A stretch of DNA of 64,000 bases from RGIG9115 sp045603225. GTDB taxonomy: Bacteria > Bacillota > Clostridia > UBA1381. Below the pieces are notes generated by a model, which saw only the letters and a list, made by a program, of their open reading frames with translations, was not told the DNA's origin and ran no database searches. Made by a program: the position numbers and the translations under genes. Of this stretch, positions 42,102 through 50,881 are shown in pieces (within the stretch, counting starts at the first letter, position 1; each line of letters begins with the position of its first letter). The stretch covers positions 4,411-68,410 of the forward strand of contig JAZULT010000047.1 in NCBI GenBank assembly GCA_045603225.1, read 5' to 3'.

Positions 42102-43136
42102 ATGGCAAAAGTCAATATTATTTCAGGCTTTCTCGGAGCGGGAAAAACAACATTTATAAAAAGGCTGATTTCTGATGTGTTCAAAGGCGAAAAGCTGGTT
42201 CTTATTGAAAATGAATTCGGAGAAATCGGTGTGGACGGCGGATTTCTGCAGGATGCGGGAATTGAAATAACTGAAATGAATTCAGGATGCATCTGCTGCA
42301 GTCTTGTGGGCGATTTTACAAAAGCACTCGAAGAAACCGTGAAAAAATTCAACCCCGACAGGATTATTATCGAACCGTCGGGTGTGGGTAAGCTTTCTGA
42401 TGTTATTGCAGCTGTCAATAATACAGAGGATGACAGTATCGGTGTTGATACATGTATCACTGTTGCCGATGCGACAAAATGCAAAATGTACCGTAAGAAT
42501 TTCGGTGAGTTTTATGAGGATCAGATTCTGTATTCAAACTGTATTCTCCTGACAAGAACAGATAAGGCAAGCGAAGACAAAATTGAACAGGCAGTTTTGG
42601 TTCTCCGCGAAATAAATAAGGATGCAAATATAATTACAACACATCTTGACTCGTTAAGTCGCGAGCAAATTCTCGAAGCATTTTCTGACGGAGATATGGA
42701 AAATGAGCTTTTAAAAGAAGCCGTTCATAAGCATCACCACCACGAACACGGTGAACACTGCGACTGCCACGAGCATCATCACCATGAACACGGTGAACAT
42801 TGCGACTGCGGATGCCACGAACACGGGCATCATCACCACCATGCAGACGAAGCTTTCTCATCATGGGGTTTTGAGACGGCTAGAAAATATTCGGAAGAAG
42901 AAATAAAGAATATTCTTATTTCCCTGGACAGCGGTGAATACGGCGTGATTCTGCGTGCGAAAGGTATGCTTCCTTCCGATAATGACTGGATTTATTTCGA
43001 CTATGTTCCCGAAGAACATTCTGTACGTTCCGGAAGTCCGTGCTATACGGGAAAAATATGTGTAATAGGTGCAGAACTTAACGAAAAGAAGCTGGAAGCT
43101 CTTTTTTCGGCTGACAGAAAGGATAGTTTGGCATGA
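42102..43136 (+). CDS. COG0523 (CobW/Zng-type) GTPase with His-rich region
   Basis: 344 residues. G3E P-loop GTPase: Walker A GFLGAGKTTF (9-18), the COG0523 metal motif GCICC (62-66), and EPSGVG. A His/Cys/Glu-rich stretch occupies about 207-248 (repeated HHHHEHGEHCDC units), a typical metal reservoir. The C-terminal CobW domain follows. COG0523 proteins insert zinc, cobalt or other metals into client proteins. It is preceded by a structured leader and overlaps the next GTPase gene by 4 bp (ATGA). Which metal is not readable from sequence; zinc is the commonest. Confidence 0.85.
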   Translation: MAKVNIISGFLGAGKTTFIKRLISDVFKGEKLVLIENEFGEIGVDGGFLQDAGIEITEMNSGCICCSLVGDFTKALEETVKKFNPDRIIIEPSGVGKLSDVIAAVNNTEDDSIGVDTCITVADATKCKMYRKNFGEFYEDQILYSNCILLTRTDKASEDKIEQAVLVLREINKDANIITTHLDSLSREQILEAFSDGDMENELLKEAVHKHHHHEHGEHCDCHEHHHHEHGEHCDCGCHEHGHHHHHADEAFSSWGFETARKYSEEEIKNILISLDSGEYGVILRAKGMLPSDNDWIYFDYVPEEHSVRSGSPCYTGKICVIGAELNEKKLEALFSADRKDSLA

Positions 43137-44068
43137 TTTTCGGAAAAAAAGTTCCTGTTTTTATAATAAACGGCTTTCTTGAAAGCGGAAAAACGACATT
43201 TGTCATAAATGCTATTATCCGCGACCCCGGCATACAAAACGAACGTGTTCTGATTATTCAGTGCGAAGAAGGCGAAACGGAATACTGTGCACTTCCCGAT
43301 AATATAAAAATTCATACTTTTGAAGAAAAGGAAGACTTTACGGAAGATGCACTTAACGGTCTCTGTAAAAAAATCAAGCCAACCTTTGTAATTATAGAAT
43401 ATAACGGGGTCTGGGGTATGCAGAAGCTGTATGATTTAAAGCTTCCGGCAAACTGGCTGACTGCACAGCAGATTACGGTAATAGATGCTCAGACATTTGA
43501 AACGTATTTTTCAAATATGAAAAGCATCTTTGCGGATATGCTTCGCGGCTCGTCAAGGGTGTTCATGAACAGATGTACACGCGAGGACGATTTCAGACTC
43601 TACAGAAACAGCATAAAAAGCTGTGCCCCCGCTGCGGATATTGCATACGTAAGCGATGAAGAAGGTATTCTTGATATAATGCTTGAAGAGGATTTGCCGT
43701 ACAGTCTTGACGATGATATTATATCACTTAATCCGGAAAGTTATATGATATGGTACATTGATATGCTTGACAATACGGAGCGCTATCTCGGAAAAACGGT
43801 TGAATATACCGGTATTGTCGCCAAGCCGGGGTATTTCAGTCCGGGCAGCTTCGTTGTAGGTAACGAGGTTATGACTTGCTGTGAAGATGATATGCAGTTT
43901 TTGGGATTTGTCTGCAAATATGACAGGATTGATTTTCTGAAAGAGGGAAACACCGTGAAAATTCAGGCGGAAATACACCGCGAATATGCTCCCGAATACG
44001 AATCGGAAGGTCCTGTTCTCTATGTGAAAAAATCTACAACTATAGGTAAAAAGAAAAAGAAAAAATGA
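43133..44068 (+). CDS. Divergent COG0523 GTPase fused to a YcgQ/TIGR03943-like domain
   Basis: 311 residues. The N-terminal P-loop (NGFLESGKTTF, about 13-23) and general fold are CobW-like, but the CxCC metal motif is missing and the usual E-xSG motif reads IIEYNGVWG. From about residue 215 the sequence (TVEYTGIVAKPGYFSPGS.. FVVGNEVMTCCEDDMQFLGFVC) resembles the C-terminal domain of YcgQ/TIGR03943 proteins, which accompany COG0523 GTPases in zinc-linked operons. It is translationally coupled to the first GTPase. Probably a partner subunit rather than a redundant copy; this is inference. Confidence 0.65.
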   Translation: MIFGKKVPVFIINGFLESGKTTFVINAIIRDPGIQNERVLIIQCEEGETEYCALPDNIKIHTFEEKEDFTEDALNGLCKKIKPTFVIIEYNGVWGMQKLYDLKLPANWLTAQQITVIDAQTFETYFSNMKSIFADMLRGSSRVFMNRCTREDDFRLYRNSIKSCAPAADIAYVSDEEGILDIMLEEDLPYSLDDDIISLNPESYMIWYIDMLDNTERYLGKTVEYTGIVAKPGYFSPGSFVVGNEVMTCCEDDMQFLGFVCKYDRIDFLKEGNTVKIQAEIHREYAPEYESEGPVLYVKKSTTIGKKKKKK

Positions 44069-44078
44069 GGATTAAAAC

Positions 44079-45122
44079 ATGAAATATTCAGAAAATAAGT
44101 GGGTTGGAAATCAATACCGACAGGAATATCTTGACGGTATACATAAGTTTATACGAAAAAGAAGAGAGGTAACCAACAAGGAAAGAGCAGAATTTGCAGA
44201 AGCTATTCTTGACAATGTGGAAGAGTACAGAAAGAAATACTGCGATATGCTCGGTTATCCGCTTAATATCCCGTTTGACGAAAACGACATTCCCAACGTC
44301 AAGAAAATTTTCGTTGCGGAAGAAGACGGCATGAAAATTTACCGTATGCAGATTGAAGTAATTGACGATTTATGGTTCTACGGACTTTTATTCGTCCGTG
44401 AGGACGGAAAAAAACGTCCGTTTGTTATCGCTCAGCACGGTGGTACCGGAACTGCTGAAATTGCAAGCAGTATGTTCGATTCTTCGAACTATAACGACAT
44501 GGTACAGCGTACTTTAAAACATGATATAAATGTATTTGCTCCTCAGCTTCTTCTGTGGAATACAATAAATTACGGTATCGGTTACAACAGAGAATACATC
44601 GATTCGTCACTTAAACAGACAGGAAGCTCAATAACAGCTCTTGAAATCTATGCAATCAGAAGATGCATAAACTATTTCTCTGCCGAGGACTATACAGATA
44701 AAGACAGAATAGGTATGCTCGGTCTTTCTTACGGTGGTCATTATACCCTGTATACATCAGCCGTTGAGACTCGTTTTAAAGCGGCTCTCAGCTGTTCATT
44801 TTTCAACAACCGATACAGCGAAGCCGGCGGTGAGTATTATCACAGCCGTCCCGACTGGACATGGTTCGGAAGCGGCAAAACGTTCCTTGACGGAGAAATC
44901 GCCCTTCTTTCATACCCCAGATATCTCAAAGTTATTTCGGGAGACAAGGACCCGTCTTTTAATGTTGACGAATTTAAGGAGCTTGTTGACAAAACAAACG
45001 AAATTATTAAAAAGAAAAATAAAGACAGCGGCTGGTTTGCCGGAGAAGTATTTGACGGAAATCATGAATTTCCATTGGACGATAAACACATTGAGGAATT
45101 TGTGCATAAGCTGATGTTATAA
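44079..45122 (+). CDS. Alpha/beta hydrolase (acetyl-esterase/dienelactone hydrolase-like)
   Basis: 347 residues, no signal peptide. Alpha/beta hydrolase fold: oxyanion region VIAQHGGTGTAE, nucleophile elbow GLSYGG (Ser at about 214), acid near GDKDPSF, and catalytic His in FDGNHEFPLDD. It is 10 bp downstream of the second COG0523 GTPase, so part of the same operon. Relatives include acetyl-xylan and cephalosporin-C type esterases. A link with metal handling is not obvious; it may be a metal-dependent client or an accidental neighbour. Confidence 0.75.
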   Translation: MKYSENKWVGNQYRQEYLDGIHKFIRKRREVTNKERAEFAEAILDNVEEYRKKYCDMLGYPLNIPFDENDIPNVKKIFVAEEDGMKIYRMQIEVIDDLWFYGLLFVREDGKKRPFVIAQHGGTGTAEIASSMFDSSNYNDMVQRTLKHDINVFAPQLLLWNTINYGIGYNREYIDSSLKQTGSSITALEIYAIRRCINYFSAEDYTDKDRIGMLGLSYGGHYTLYTSAVETRFKAALSCSFFNNRYSEAGGEYYHSRPDWTWFGSGKTFLDGEIALLSYPRYLKVISGDKDPSFNVDEFKELVDKTNEIIKKKNKDSGWFAGEVFDGNHEFPLDDKHIEEFVHKLML

Positions 45123-45144
45123 GGTAATACAAAAAATTCGATAT

Positions 45145-45165
45145 GGGGATGTAAAAAAATGCACA
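45145..45165. repeat. Second copy of the TGTGCAT-T6-ACATCCCC motif, at a gene breakpoint
   Basis: The minus-strand reading is TGTGCATTTTTTTACATCCCC, matching 21309-21328 except for one extra T. It sits exactly where homology of the GH39 fragment stops, so it marks a deletion or insertion junction. Confidence 0.65.
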
Positions 45166-45663
45166 TAGTATATCAGGCTCATTAAAGCATTGGCAACGCC
45201 ATTTTGAAACGGTTTCAATGCCGTATCTCTCTACGTTATGCTTAATATATTCATAGCATATTTCTTCCCAAAGAGCGTAATCCTTGGGCGGTGCAGAATT
45301 CCACATCTTTCCTTTGTAGCGCGTTTTGTTTTTGGAAACGCTGGTTTTGTTGGCGTTGGAGGCAGCAATGCAATCGGGCATCCCGCCGTAAGCGATAAGA
45401 AGATCATAGCCCTTTTCCAAAAGGTAGTCGAGACGCAGGTCGCTCACACGGAAGTCATAGCAAAGATTATCGTTCTCATCGGTGTAAACGATATCCTCGA
45501 ACATGGAATAGATTCTAATGGTCTTGATAGCTCCATCGTCGGACATACGGTCAAGGATGCGCTTGCCCCAAGGATCTTCAACAGCGTCAGTTGGATGAAA
45601 CAGCGCATGGTTCCAGAATTTTGGTTGCTTCTTTAAGATTTTATTTTCAATTTTGATCTTGAT
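45166..45663 (-). pseudogene. GH39 beta-xylosidase remnant, truncated
   Basis: The frame opens directly after uxuA with a typical GH39 N-terminus (KQPKFWNHALFHPTDAVEDP, ILDRMSDDGAIKTIRIYSMF) and continues to CFNEPDI, the catalytic acid/base NEP motif at about residue 165. There GH39 similarity ends abruptly at the repeat at 45145. Family members are about 500 residues, so two thirds are gone, including the nucleophile. The natural start codon position reads ATC instead of ATG, with AGAGGG upstream; the next ATG is at 45546. It was probably the last gene of the xylan/glucuronate operon. An in-frame run continues to 45007 through unrelated sequence. Confidence 0.78.
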
Positions 45664-46615
45664 TTATCCCTCTTTCGGTTGCATCTAAAATGCCTTTTAA
45701 GTATCCTATCGCGAAAAGTCTACCAAGCGCATCATATCCCGCAAGTGTTGACTGCTCACCTGCCATTGTAGGCACGTGATCAACGCGTATCGGCACGTTT
45801 ACTCCGTTCTTAACGTAACACCGCATAATAGCCGCCATGTCGATGTCACCGTTATCGTGGAAAGTCTCGCGAAAATGAGTAGGCGTTCCCTTTGTATTGC
45901 GGAAATGAACGAGATATATCTTGTCGGCAAATTCTTCAATGGTCTTTTCCAAGTCCTCACCCATAACAAAATAATTTGCCTGACACATGGTGATTCCGAG
46001 GCTGTCGCTCTTGACGATATCGTAGACCGCTTTTTTGATATTTGCCTTGCTTATCATTATTCTCTCCACATCTCCAAGCCTTGCCACAGGCGGATCGTCG
46101 GGGTGGAGCGCAAGTTTTATACCGTACTTCTCAGCTTCGGGAATGACTGCTTTGATGAAATATTCGTAGTTTTGCCACAGCGCCTCTGCCGTTATATTCG
46201 CTCCCGTAGGCTTGAAATCCGCCATATTGAACTCGGTCACGCGTGCGCCTCCGCGCTCGATAAAGTCGCTTGACGTTCGAAGCCAGCCGATATGCGCCAT
46301 AAAGTTAAAGCAAATGGTATCGATTCCCATAGCACGCATATGCGGAAACATTGAGATCGCTTTTTCAATCGATTCGTCACGCTTCTCATCTCCCTCTTTG
46401 ATGTGATCGTGAAGCTCGTTTGGCATAGGCTCGATGACTACGGGAGTGATGCCGAAATCGGTAAATCGTTTACAAAGAGTTTCCCAATGCGTTCTGTCCG
46501 CATAATCAAATTTTTTATCCTCGGGAAGCCTTATAACACCGTGACGTACACCCGACTGAATAGCAAAATCCCACGCAGTATCGCGCTCACTTCTGAAATA
46601 ATCCGCTAATATCAT
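45647..46615 (-). CDS. uxuA: D-mannonate dehydratase
   Basis: 322 residues; the start at 46615 is 4 bp after the uxuB stop codon. TIM-barrel mannonate dehydratase motifs are present: ICFNFMAHIGWLRT, LALHPDDPPVARLGDVERI, TMCQANYFVMGED, YLVHFRNTKGT and FHDNGDIDM, together with VRVDHVPTM-type RVDHVPTMAGE. It dehydrates D-mannonate to 2-keto-3-deoxygluconate in glucuronate breakdown. Shorter than the E. coli enzyme, like other Firmicutes forms. Part of the GH115-uxaC-uxuB-uxuA-GH39 operon. Base composition is richer in G+C than the genes at either side of the block. Confidence 0.9.
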   Translation of the reverse strand: MILADYFRSERDTAWDFAIQSGVRHGVIRLPEDKKFDYADRTHWETLCKRFTDFGITPVVIEPMPNELHDHIKEGDEKRDESIEKAISMFPHMRAMGIDTICFNFMAHIGWLRTSSDFIERGGARVTEFNMADFKPTGANITAEALWQNYEYFIKAVIPEAEKYGIKLALHPDDPPVARLGDVERIMISKANIKKAVYDIVKSDSLGITMCQANYFVMGEDLEKTIEEFADKIYLVHFRNTKGTPTHFRETFHDNGDIDMAAIMRCYVKNGVNVPIRVDHVPTMAGEQSTLAGYDALGRLFAIGYLKGILDATERGINQDQN

Positions 46616-46619
46616 ATTT

Positions 46620-47468
46620 TTACACCCCACTTAAGGTCAAAAATCCGCCGTCAACAGGAATGGTAACACCCGTAACAAACGAGGACATTCTGCCGTCCAA
46701 AAGGAAGCGTATAGCTCCGCACATATCGTTTGCCTGTCCGAAGTTGCCCATAGGCGTATGCTTGATAACGTCCTTGCCTCGCTGTGTAAGACCGTCCTCG
46801 ACCGTACCAAGATATGCCTTGCTTCTTTCGTTTACGATAAATCCGGGAGCTATCGCATTGATACGAATACCGACCTCGGCAAAATATGCCGCAAAGCCTT
46901 TTGTAAAGTTGGCGACAGCCGCCTTGCTCATAGCATAGGCAAAGTTGCGTGTGAGAGGACAATACGTATTCATGGAAGCGAAGTTTATAATGCTTCCCCC
47001 TCCTTGCTTTGCCATATATTTCGCAAAAGTAAGCAGAGGATATACCGTTCCCATGGTATTCAAGCGAATGACACCTTCAAAAGCTTCCATATCGATATTA
47101 TAAACGCCCTTGATGTCCTCGGGACGATCCGCATCAAGCTCTCTTGGGTCAAACTTCGTGATATTCGGCATCGCCTTTATATTGTTTCCGCCCGCACCGT
47201 TGATAAGAAAATCGCATCTGCCGAGCTCCTTGATCACACTCTCGGCAAGCTTCTCAACCGACTGCTGAGCCGTAACGTCACAGGTATAGCAATTGCATTT
47301 GCCGCCTGCGGAAAGTATCTCCGACTCGACTTTTTTCAAATTTTCTTCATTGCGGTCTACCAACGCAACACTAACCCCGAGACCTGCCAAGTCCTTTGCT
47401 ACCTGCGAGCAGATCACACCTGCCGCTCCTGTTACGACAGCAACCTTGTTGTTAAAATAAGTATCCAT
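46620..47468 (-). CDS. uxuB: SDR-type D-mannonate oxidoreductase (UxuB-like)
   Basis: 282 residues. Short-chain dehydrogenase: a TGAAGVICSQVA cofactor loop, NGAGGN, Ser/Tyr/Lys catalytic set in SIINFASMNTY...YAMSKAAV, and IRINAIAPGF. It lies between uxaC and uxuA and so most likely reduces D-fructuronate to D-mannonate with NAD(P)H, as SDR-type UxuB proteins do in Firmicutes; the classic UxuB of E. coli is a different family. The start at 47468 has AAAGGAG 8 nt upstream. Its function follows from context more than from unique motifs. Confidence 0.8.
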   Translation of the reverse strand: MDTYFNNKVAVVTGAAGVICSQVAKDLAGLGVSVALVDRNEENLKKVESEILSAGGKCNCYTCDVTAQQSVEKLAESVIKELGRCDFLINGAGGNNIKAMPNITKFDPRELDADRPEDIKGVYNIDMEAFEGVIRLNTMGTVYPLLTFAKYMAKQGGGSIINFASMNTYCPLTRNFAYAMSKAAVANFTKGFAAYFAEVGIRINAIAPGFIVNERSKAYLGTVEDGLTQRGKDVIKHTPMGNFGQANDMCGAIRFLLDGRMSSFVTGVTIPVDGGFLTLSGV

Positions 47469-47481
47469 TTTCATTTCTCCT

Positions 47482-48771
47482 TTATATTTTGATTTTGTTT
47501 TTTGGGTTTTCATAACATATTTTGCGAACTATTTCACCTTGAAGCTTTATAGGAAGCTCCCATTCTCCGACAGTATTTTGTTTGTCCAACCAAGAGCAAA
47601 GCAATCGTCTGAAATAGTCGTGCCGTACAAACGAGAGAATACTGCGTGAATCCGTAGTCATACCTATGAACTGCGACACAACGCCAAACGAGGAAATACA
47701 GTTCAGGGTGTTTTCTATTCCGAGCGCATGATCGCACCACCACCACCACGCAGGGCCAAGCTGGACCTTGGAGGGCGTGCCGTCCTCCGAAAAAGATCCT
47801 TGCATAACGGCAATGGATGCTTGGTCGTTCATATTAAGCGGAAACAAAACGGTATCGGGAAGTCCGCCACCCTCCTCCATATCGTTCAAGAGATCGCAAA
47901 TGGCGGAAATATTGAAGTTTCCGCCCACCGCCGCATATCCGCCCGCCGCTCCCGCGAGGCGCGCAAGGCGTGTGCTGGTCTTTCGCTTTGCGTCAAGATG
48001 CAACAGAAGTGTCCAACCTCGCTTGGCGTATTCAATGCCGAGCCGTTTGAGGATATCTCTCTTCTTTCCGTCGGCATCACTCTCAAAGAATTCCGCGTCG
48101 AGAGCGTGGTCGGCAAAACGGCAGCCCTTTTGTGAAAATCTGTCAAGCATAACAGAGATCGCGTTTATATAAGAATCGTCGTCACAAACCTCAATTCCCG
48201 TTTTTTTAATAAGACTTGCTTTAAATTCGGGCGTGGGAGACAAAAGCTCGTCTCCGCGTAAGGACGGAGCAACGGTCTTGCCGTCAAATAAGGACAAATC
48301 GTCAAGAAGCGTCGCAACGGGCGACTGATATTCGATATTGAAGCGTGAAAGAATGGCGTTATTTGAAAATTCACCCGATGCAAGCATCTTTCCGCACTTG
48401 TCGTATATCCTTTTTGCGCTTTCTTTTGTAGGAAACTCCTCTATTCCAAAGATACGTAAAAGCTCTATTCTTGACCAGTCATACACAGGATTTCCCGCAA
48501 GATACGGAAAGATCTCACAATATTTTTCAAATTTCTCATAGGGAGACGCCTCTCCCGTAATAAAATGCTCGTCAACTCCGCAAATCCGCATCAAACGGTG
48601 CTTGTACGGATCGGGAGTAATCCAAAGCTCGGTTAAATTCTCGTAGCGGCGGTTGGCAGCAATGTCGGCCACCGAAATGTGATTGTGAAAATCAATGATC
48701 GGCAAATCTCTCGCGTATGTTTCATAAAGGCATCGCGAGCCTTCAGTTCTCAGTAAATATGTCTCCTTCAT
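47482..48771 (-). CDS. uxaC: Glucuronate isomerase
   Basis: 429 residues. UxaC signatures: the N-terminal DFHNHISVADIAANRRYENLTELW, DPYKHRLMRICGVDEHFITG, and the later GLPDTVLFPLN and GMTTDSRSILSFVRHDYFRRLLCSW segments. It isomerises D-glucuronate to D-fructuronate (and galacturonate to tagaturonate). The ATG overlaps the GH115 stop codon (ATGA), so translation is coupled; an upstream in-frame start would lie within GH115. Substrate delivery from the GH115-like enzyme upstream gives a complete cytoplasmic glucuronate route. Somewhat shorter than the usual ~470 residues. Confidence 0.93.
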   Translation of the reverse strand: MKETYLLRTEGSRCLYETYARDLPIIDFHNHISVADIAANRRYENLTELWITPDPYKHRLMRICGVDEHFITGEASPYEKFEKYCEIFPYLAGNPVYDWSRIELLRIFGIEEFPTKESAKRIYDKCGKMLASGEFSNNAILSRFNIEYQSPVATLLDDLSLFDGKTVAPSLRGDELLSPTPEFKASLIKKTGIEVCDDDSYINAISVMLDRFSQKGCRFADHALDAEFFESDADGKKRDILKRLGIEYAKRGWTLLLHLDAKRKTSTRLARLAGAAGGYAAVGGNFNISAICDLLNDMEEGGGLPDTVLFPLNMNDQASIAVMQGSFSEDGTPSKVQLGPAWWWWCDHALGIENTLNCISSFGVVSQFIGMTTDSRSILSFVRHDYFRRLLCSWLDKQNTVGEWELPIKLQGEIVRKICYENPKNKIKI

Positions 48772-50729
48772 TTCGAATCCTTTCCCTGCTTCTCGTATGT
48801 TTTCTCGGTCAGGGTGAGTAGATTCGAAATTCCGATTTTCTTCTCTCCATCGTGCCAGCTCTTCCAATTTCCAAACTCCAAAATTTTTCGTTCCTCCAAA
48901 ATGGCGCGCAGCGCCAACACCGCCTCGGTGAAGGCCTGTGTGCGCTCAGGTGCGCGACCGCTTTTCATCATACTTCGAACCGCCAATCGCCAGCGCGTAA
49001 GATGCATCATATAGCGGATTTCAAACTGTAAAAACTGTGCAAAATACAGTCTTTTCTCCTCAGGAAGCGCATGTAAAACGGTCTCCGTCTCTTGCGAGAG
49101 CGTTTCCCATTTGCCAAGGCTTTCCACCAGTGCCTCGTGGTAATCATCATCCTCATCAAATCGAAACTCGTCTCCCCGCATATGAAAGCCTCCGGTACTG
49201 CAAAGCGTCCCGTCGGTTGCCGGAAAAAGCGGAAACGGCAGCTTGCCGTATTCATGATAGTAAAAATTCCACGTATTGCAACGCTTTTTGAGCTCGTTAG
49301 GACCAAGATCCACAATGGTATCGTAGTAGCGTTGCAACAGAGGCTTAACGGTTTTCCACGCCTCTCCAAATAGTGCCTGTAAGATATTATCCAACGTTTT
49401 TTCTCCGTCAAAGCCAGACAGATCCTTGAGTAGCTCGGCATTGTACCACGCCGAAAAATGCAGAGGACGAACGTTGGATACGTTTAAGATCGAGTAAAAG
49501 AGCGAATTTTGTTCTCTTGCTTTTTGGTAGGAAAAGACCATTTTGCGAAGATCACACCCCTCACACAGATGCGGCCCCTCCCCTATATAGCCAACGTGAT
49601 AATAGATACCGTAACGGTCGCGGTCATTGCGCGCAGTGGTATAAAAATCGTCACCGAACATTTGTGAATAGCCAATGTCGCTGAAGATCACAACCGTGTT
49701 TTTCGGAACCTGAATATGTCCCTTGCCGTAGAGCTCCGCGCCCTCCATCCAAAGCGTGGCGGTAGAATAGAAATCGTCTCTGCCTAGCGCCTCGGAAATC
49801 ATTTTATGCTGAGTTGCGATCGCATCGGATATTATTTCTCCGCGAGCGGCGGCAGAGGTGGGTACGCTCGGGTCATGCTGCCATACGGCACGGTCCGCTT
49901 TTCCACGAAGTCCAAGCTGCCAAACTACGTTCTCTCCGTAGACAGCCCATTTTTCAACGTAATATCTCCATATCTCCTCCATACGCGCTCTGTTTGTAAT
50001 AAAGGAGACAGACTCGCCCTCAAGTCCGCGCTTTTTCAAGTAATTTTCTGCGGTAAATACCGAAACTCCGACGGGTTCTATATGATGATGCGTGATATAC
50101 ATTCCTCTGCGAATGACCGCATCCGCCAAAGCCTTCTCGTGTGGATTATCGATATCCACAAAGGATGAGGGAATGATTAGATTGATCTCCAGCCGTAACG
50201 CCGTTTCCAAGATCATATCCAATACGTCCAGACACATCACGCAATTGTAAAACGGGTAATCAATGTGCCGCTCACCGCTTCCGCCGCGAAACTCGGTGAG
50301 CAGATCCTCATCGTTGAGAAACCATCCGCGAAAGCGAACGACACGGGGCTGAGAAGAAAATGTCTGCGAAGGGAGCTCCATTTCCTCCCTCGTTTTTGGA
50401 AAAAGGTCGACAAGCCGATACACGGGCAAAATTCCAAGGCAGTTGGTAGCAAAGGCATAAATGCCGAATACCGTTCCGAGAATATCCGAACCGACAATCA
50501 CTACCTTGTTTTCGTCAACATTAACGGTGTAGGCTTCATGCTCTTCGTTTTCCACGGTTTTGATAAATATACCGCATTGATGATCGCCATTAACGATATT
50601 AAATCCGTCCGTCTTTCCCGATAATTGACACAGATTTCTTTGCAGGTCAATAGCGGCAAGACGAACGGCTTCATCCGTATCATGCTCAATAATTATGTAA
50701 ACATCTTGATTTTTATCAAAAAGTTTCAT
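48768..50729 (-). CDS. GH115-like alpha-glucuronidase
   Basis: 653 residues, no signal peptide. Features of the family: an N-terminal domain with DILGTVFGIYAFATNCLGILPVYRLVDLFP, the core start VVRFRGWFLNDED, then ETALRLEINLIIPSSFVDIDNPHE, RRGMYITHHHIEPVGVSVF and IYYHVGYIGEGPHL. GH115 enzymes remove (4-O-methyl)glucuronic acid from xylan or xylo-oligosaccharides. The location inside an operon with uxaC, uxuB, uxuA and a GH39 remnant strongly favours this role. Shorter than most GH115 members, apparently lacking their C-terminal domains. AGGAGGT precedes the ATG. Visibly G+C-richer than the window average. Confidence 0.72.
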   Translation of the reverse strand: MKLFDKNQDVYIIIEHDTDEAVRLAAIDLQRNLCQLSGKTDGFNIVNGDHQCGIFIKTVENEEHEAYTVNVDENKVVIVGSDILGTVFGIYAFATNCLGILPVYRLVDLFPKTREEMELPSQTFSSQPRVVRFRGWFLNDEDLLTEFRGGSGERHIDYPFYNCVMCLDVLDMILETALRLEINLIIPSSFVDIDNPHEKALADAVIRRGMYITHHHIEPVGVSVFTAENYLKKRGLEGESVSFITNRARMEEIWRYYVEKWAVYGENVVWQLGLRGKADRAVWQHDPSVPTSAAARGEIISDAIATQHKMISEALGRDDFYSTATLWMEGAELYGKGHIQVPKNTVVIFSDIGYSQMFGDDFYTTARNDRDRYGIYYHVGYIGEGPHLCEGCDLRKMVFSYQKAREQNSLFYSILNVSNVRPLHFSAWYNAELLKDLSGFDGEKTLDNILQALFGEAWKTVKPLLQRYYDTIVDLGPNELKKRCNTWNFYYHEYGKLPFPLFPATDGTLCSTGGFHMRGDEFRFDEDDDYHEALVESLGKWETLSQETETVLHALPEEKRLYFAQFLQFEIRYMMHLTRWRLAVRSMMKSGRAPERTQAFTEAVLALRAILEERKILEFGNWKSWHDGEKKIGISNLLTLTEKTYEKQGKDSK

Positions 50730-50762
50730 TTAATAGAACCTCCTATCATATCACTTAAAATA

Positions 50763-50791
50763 ATTATAGCACAAACCACTCCGGAAAACAA
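50763..50791 (-). promoter_or_regulatory. Promoter of the glucuronoxylan operon
   Basis: Minus-strand TTGTTT (50786-50791), 17-bp spacer, TATAAT (50763-50768). The imperfect -35 fits activation by the divergent AraC regulator. Confidence 0.6.
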
Positions 50792-50834
50792 TTACAAATA
50801 CAACCATTTTTAACACTATTCGATCACGCAGGTA

Positions 50835-50863
50835 TTGACAAACAGGCAAGAAAGCGGTAAAAT
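50835..50863 (+). promoter_or_regulatory. Promoter of the divergent AraC regulator
   Basis: TTGACA (50835-50840), 17-bp spacer, TAAAAT (50858-50863). Confidence 0.75.
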
Positions 50864-50881
50864 ATATCCCGAGGTGATAAT

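Noticed and set aside
45007..45165. C-terminal extension of the GH39 frame beyond 45166
   Set aside because: Translation there is unrelated to GH39 and overlaps the alpha/beta hydrolase gene antisense; read as fortuitous run-on after the breakpoint.
46758..47492. 244-codon plus-strand frame
   Set aside because: Antisense to the SDR gene, which has all catalytic residues; no start signal.
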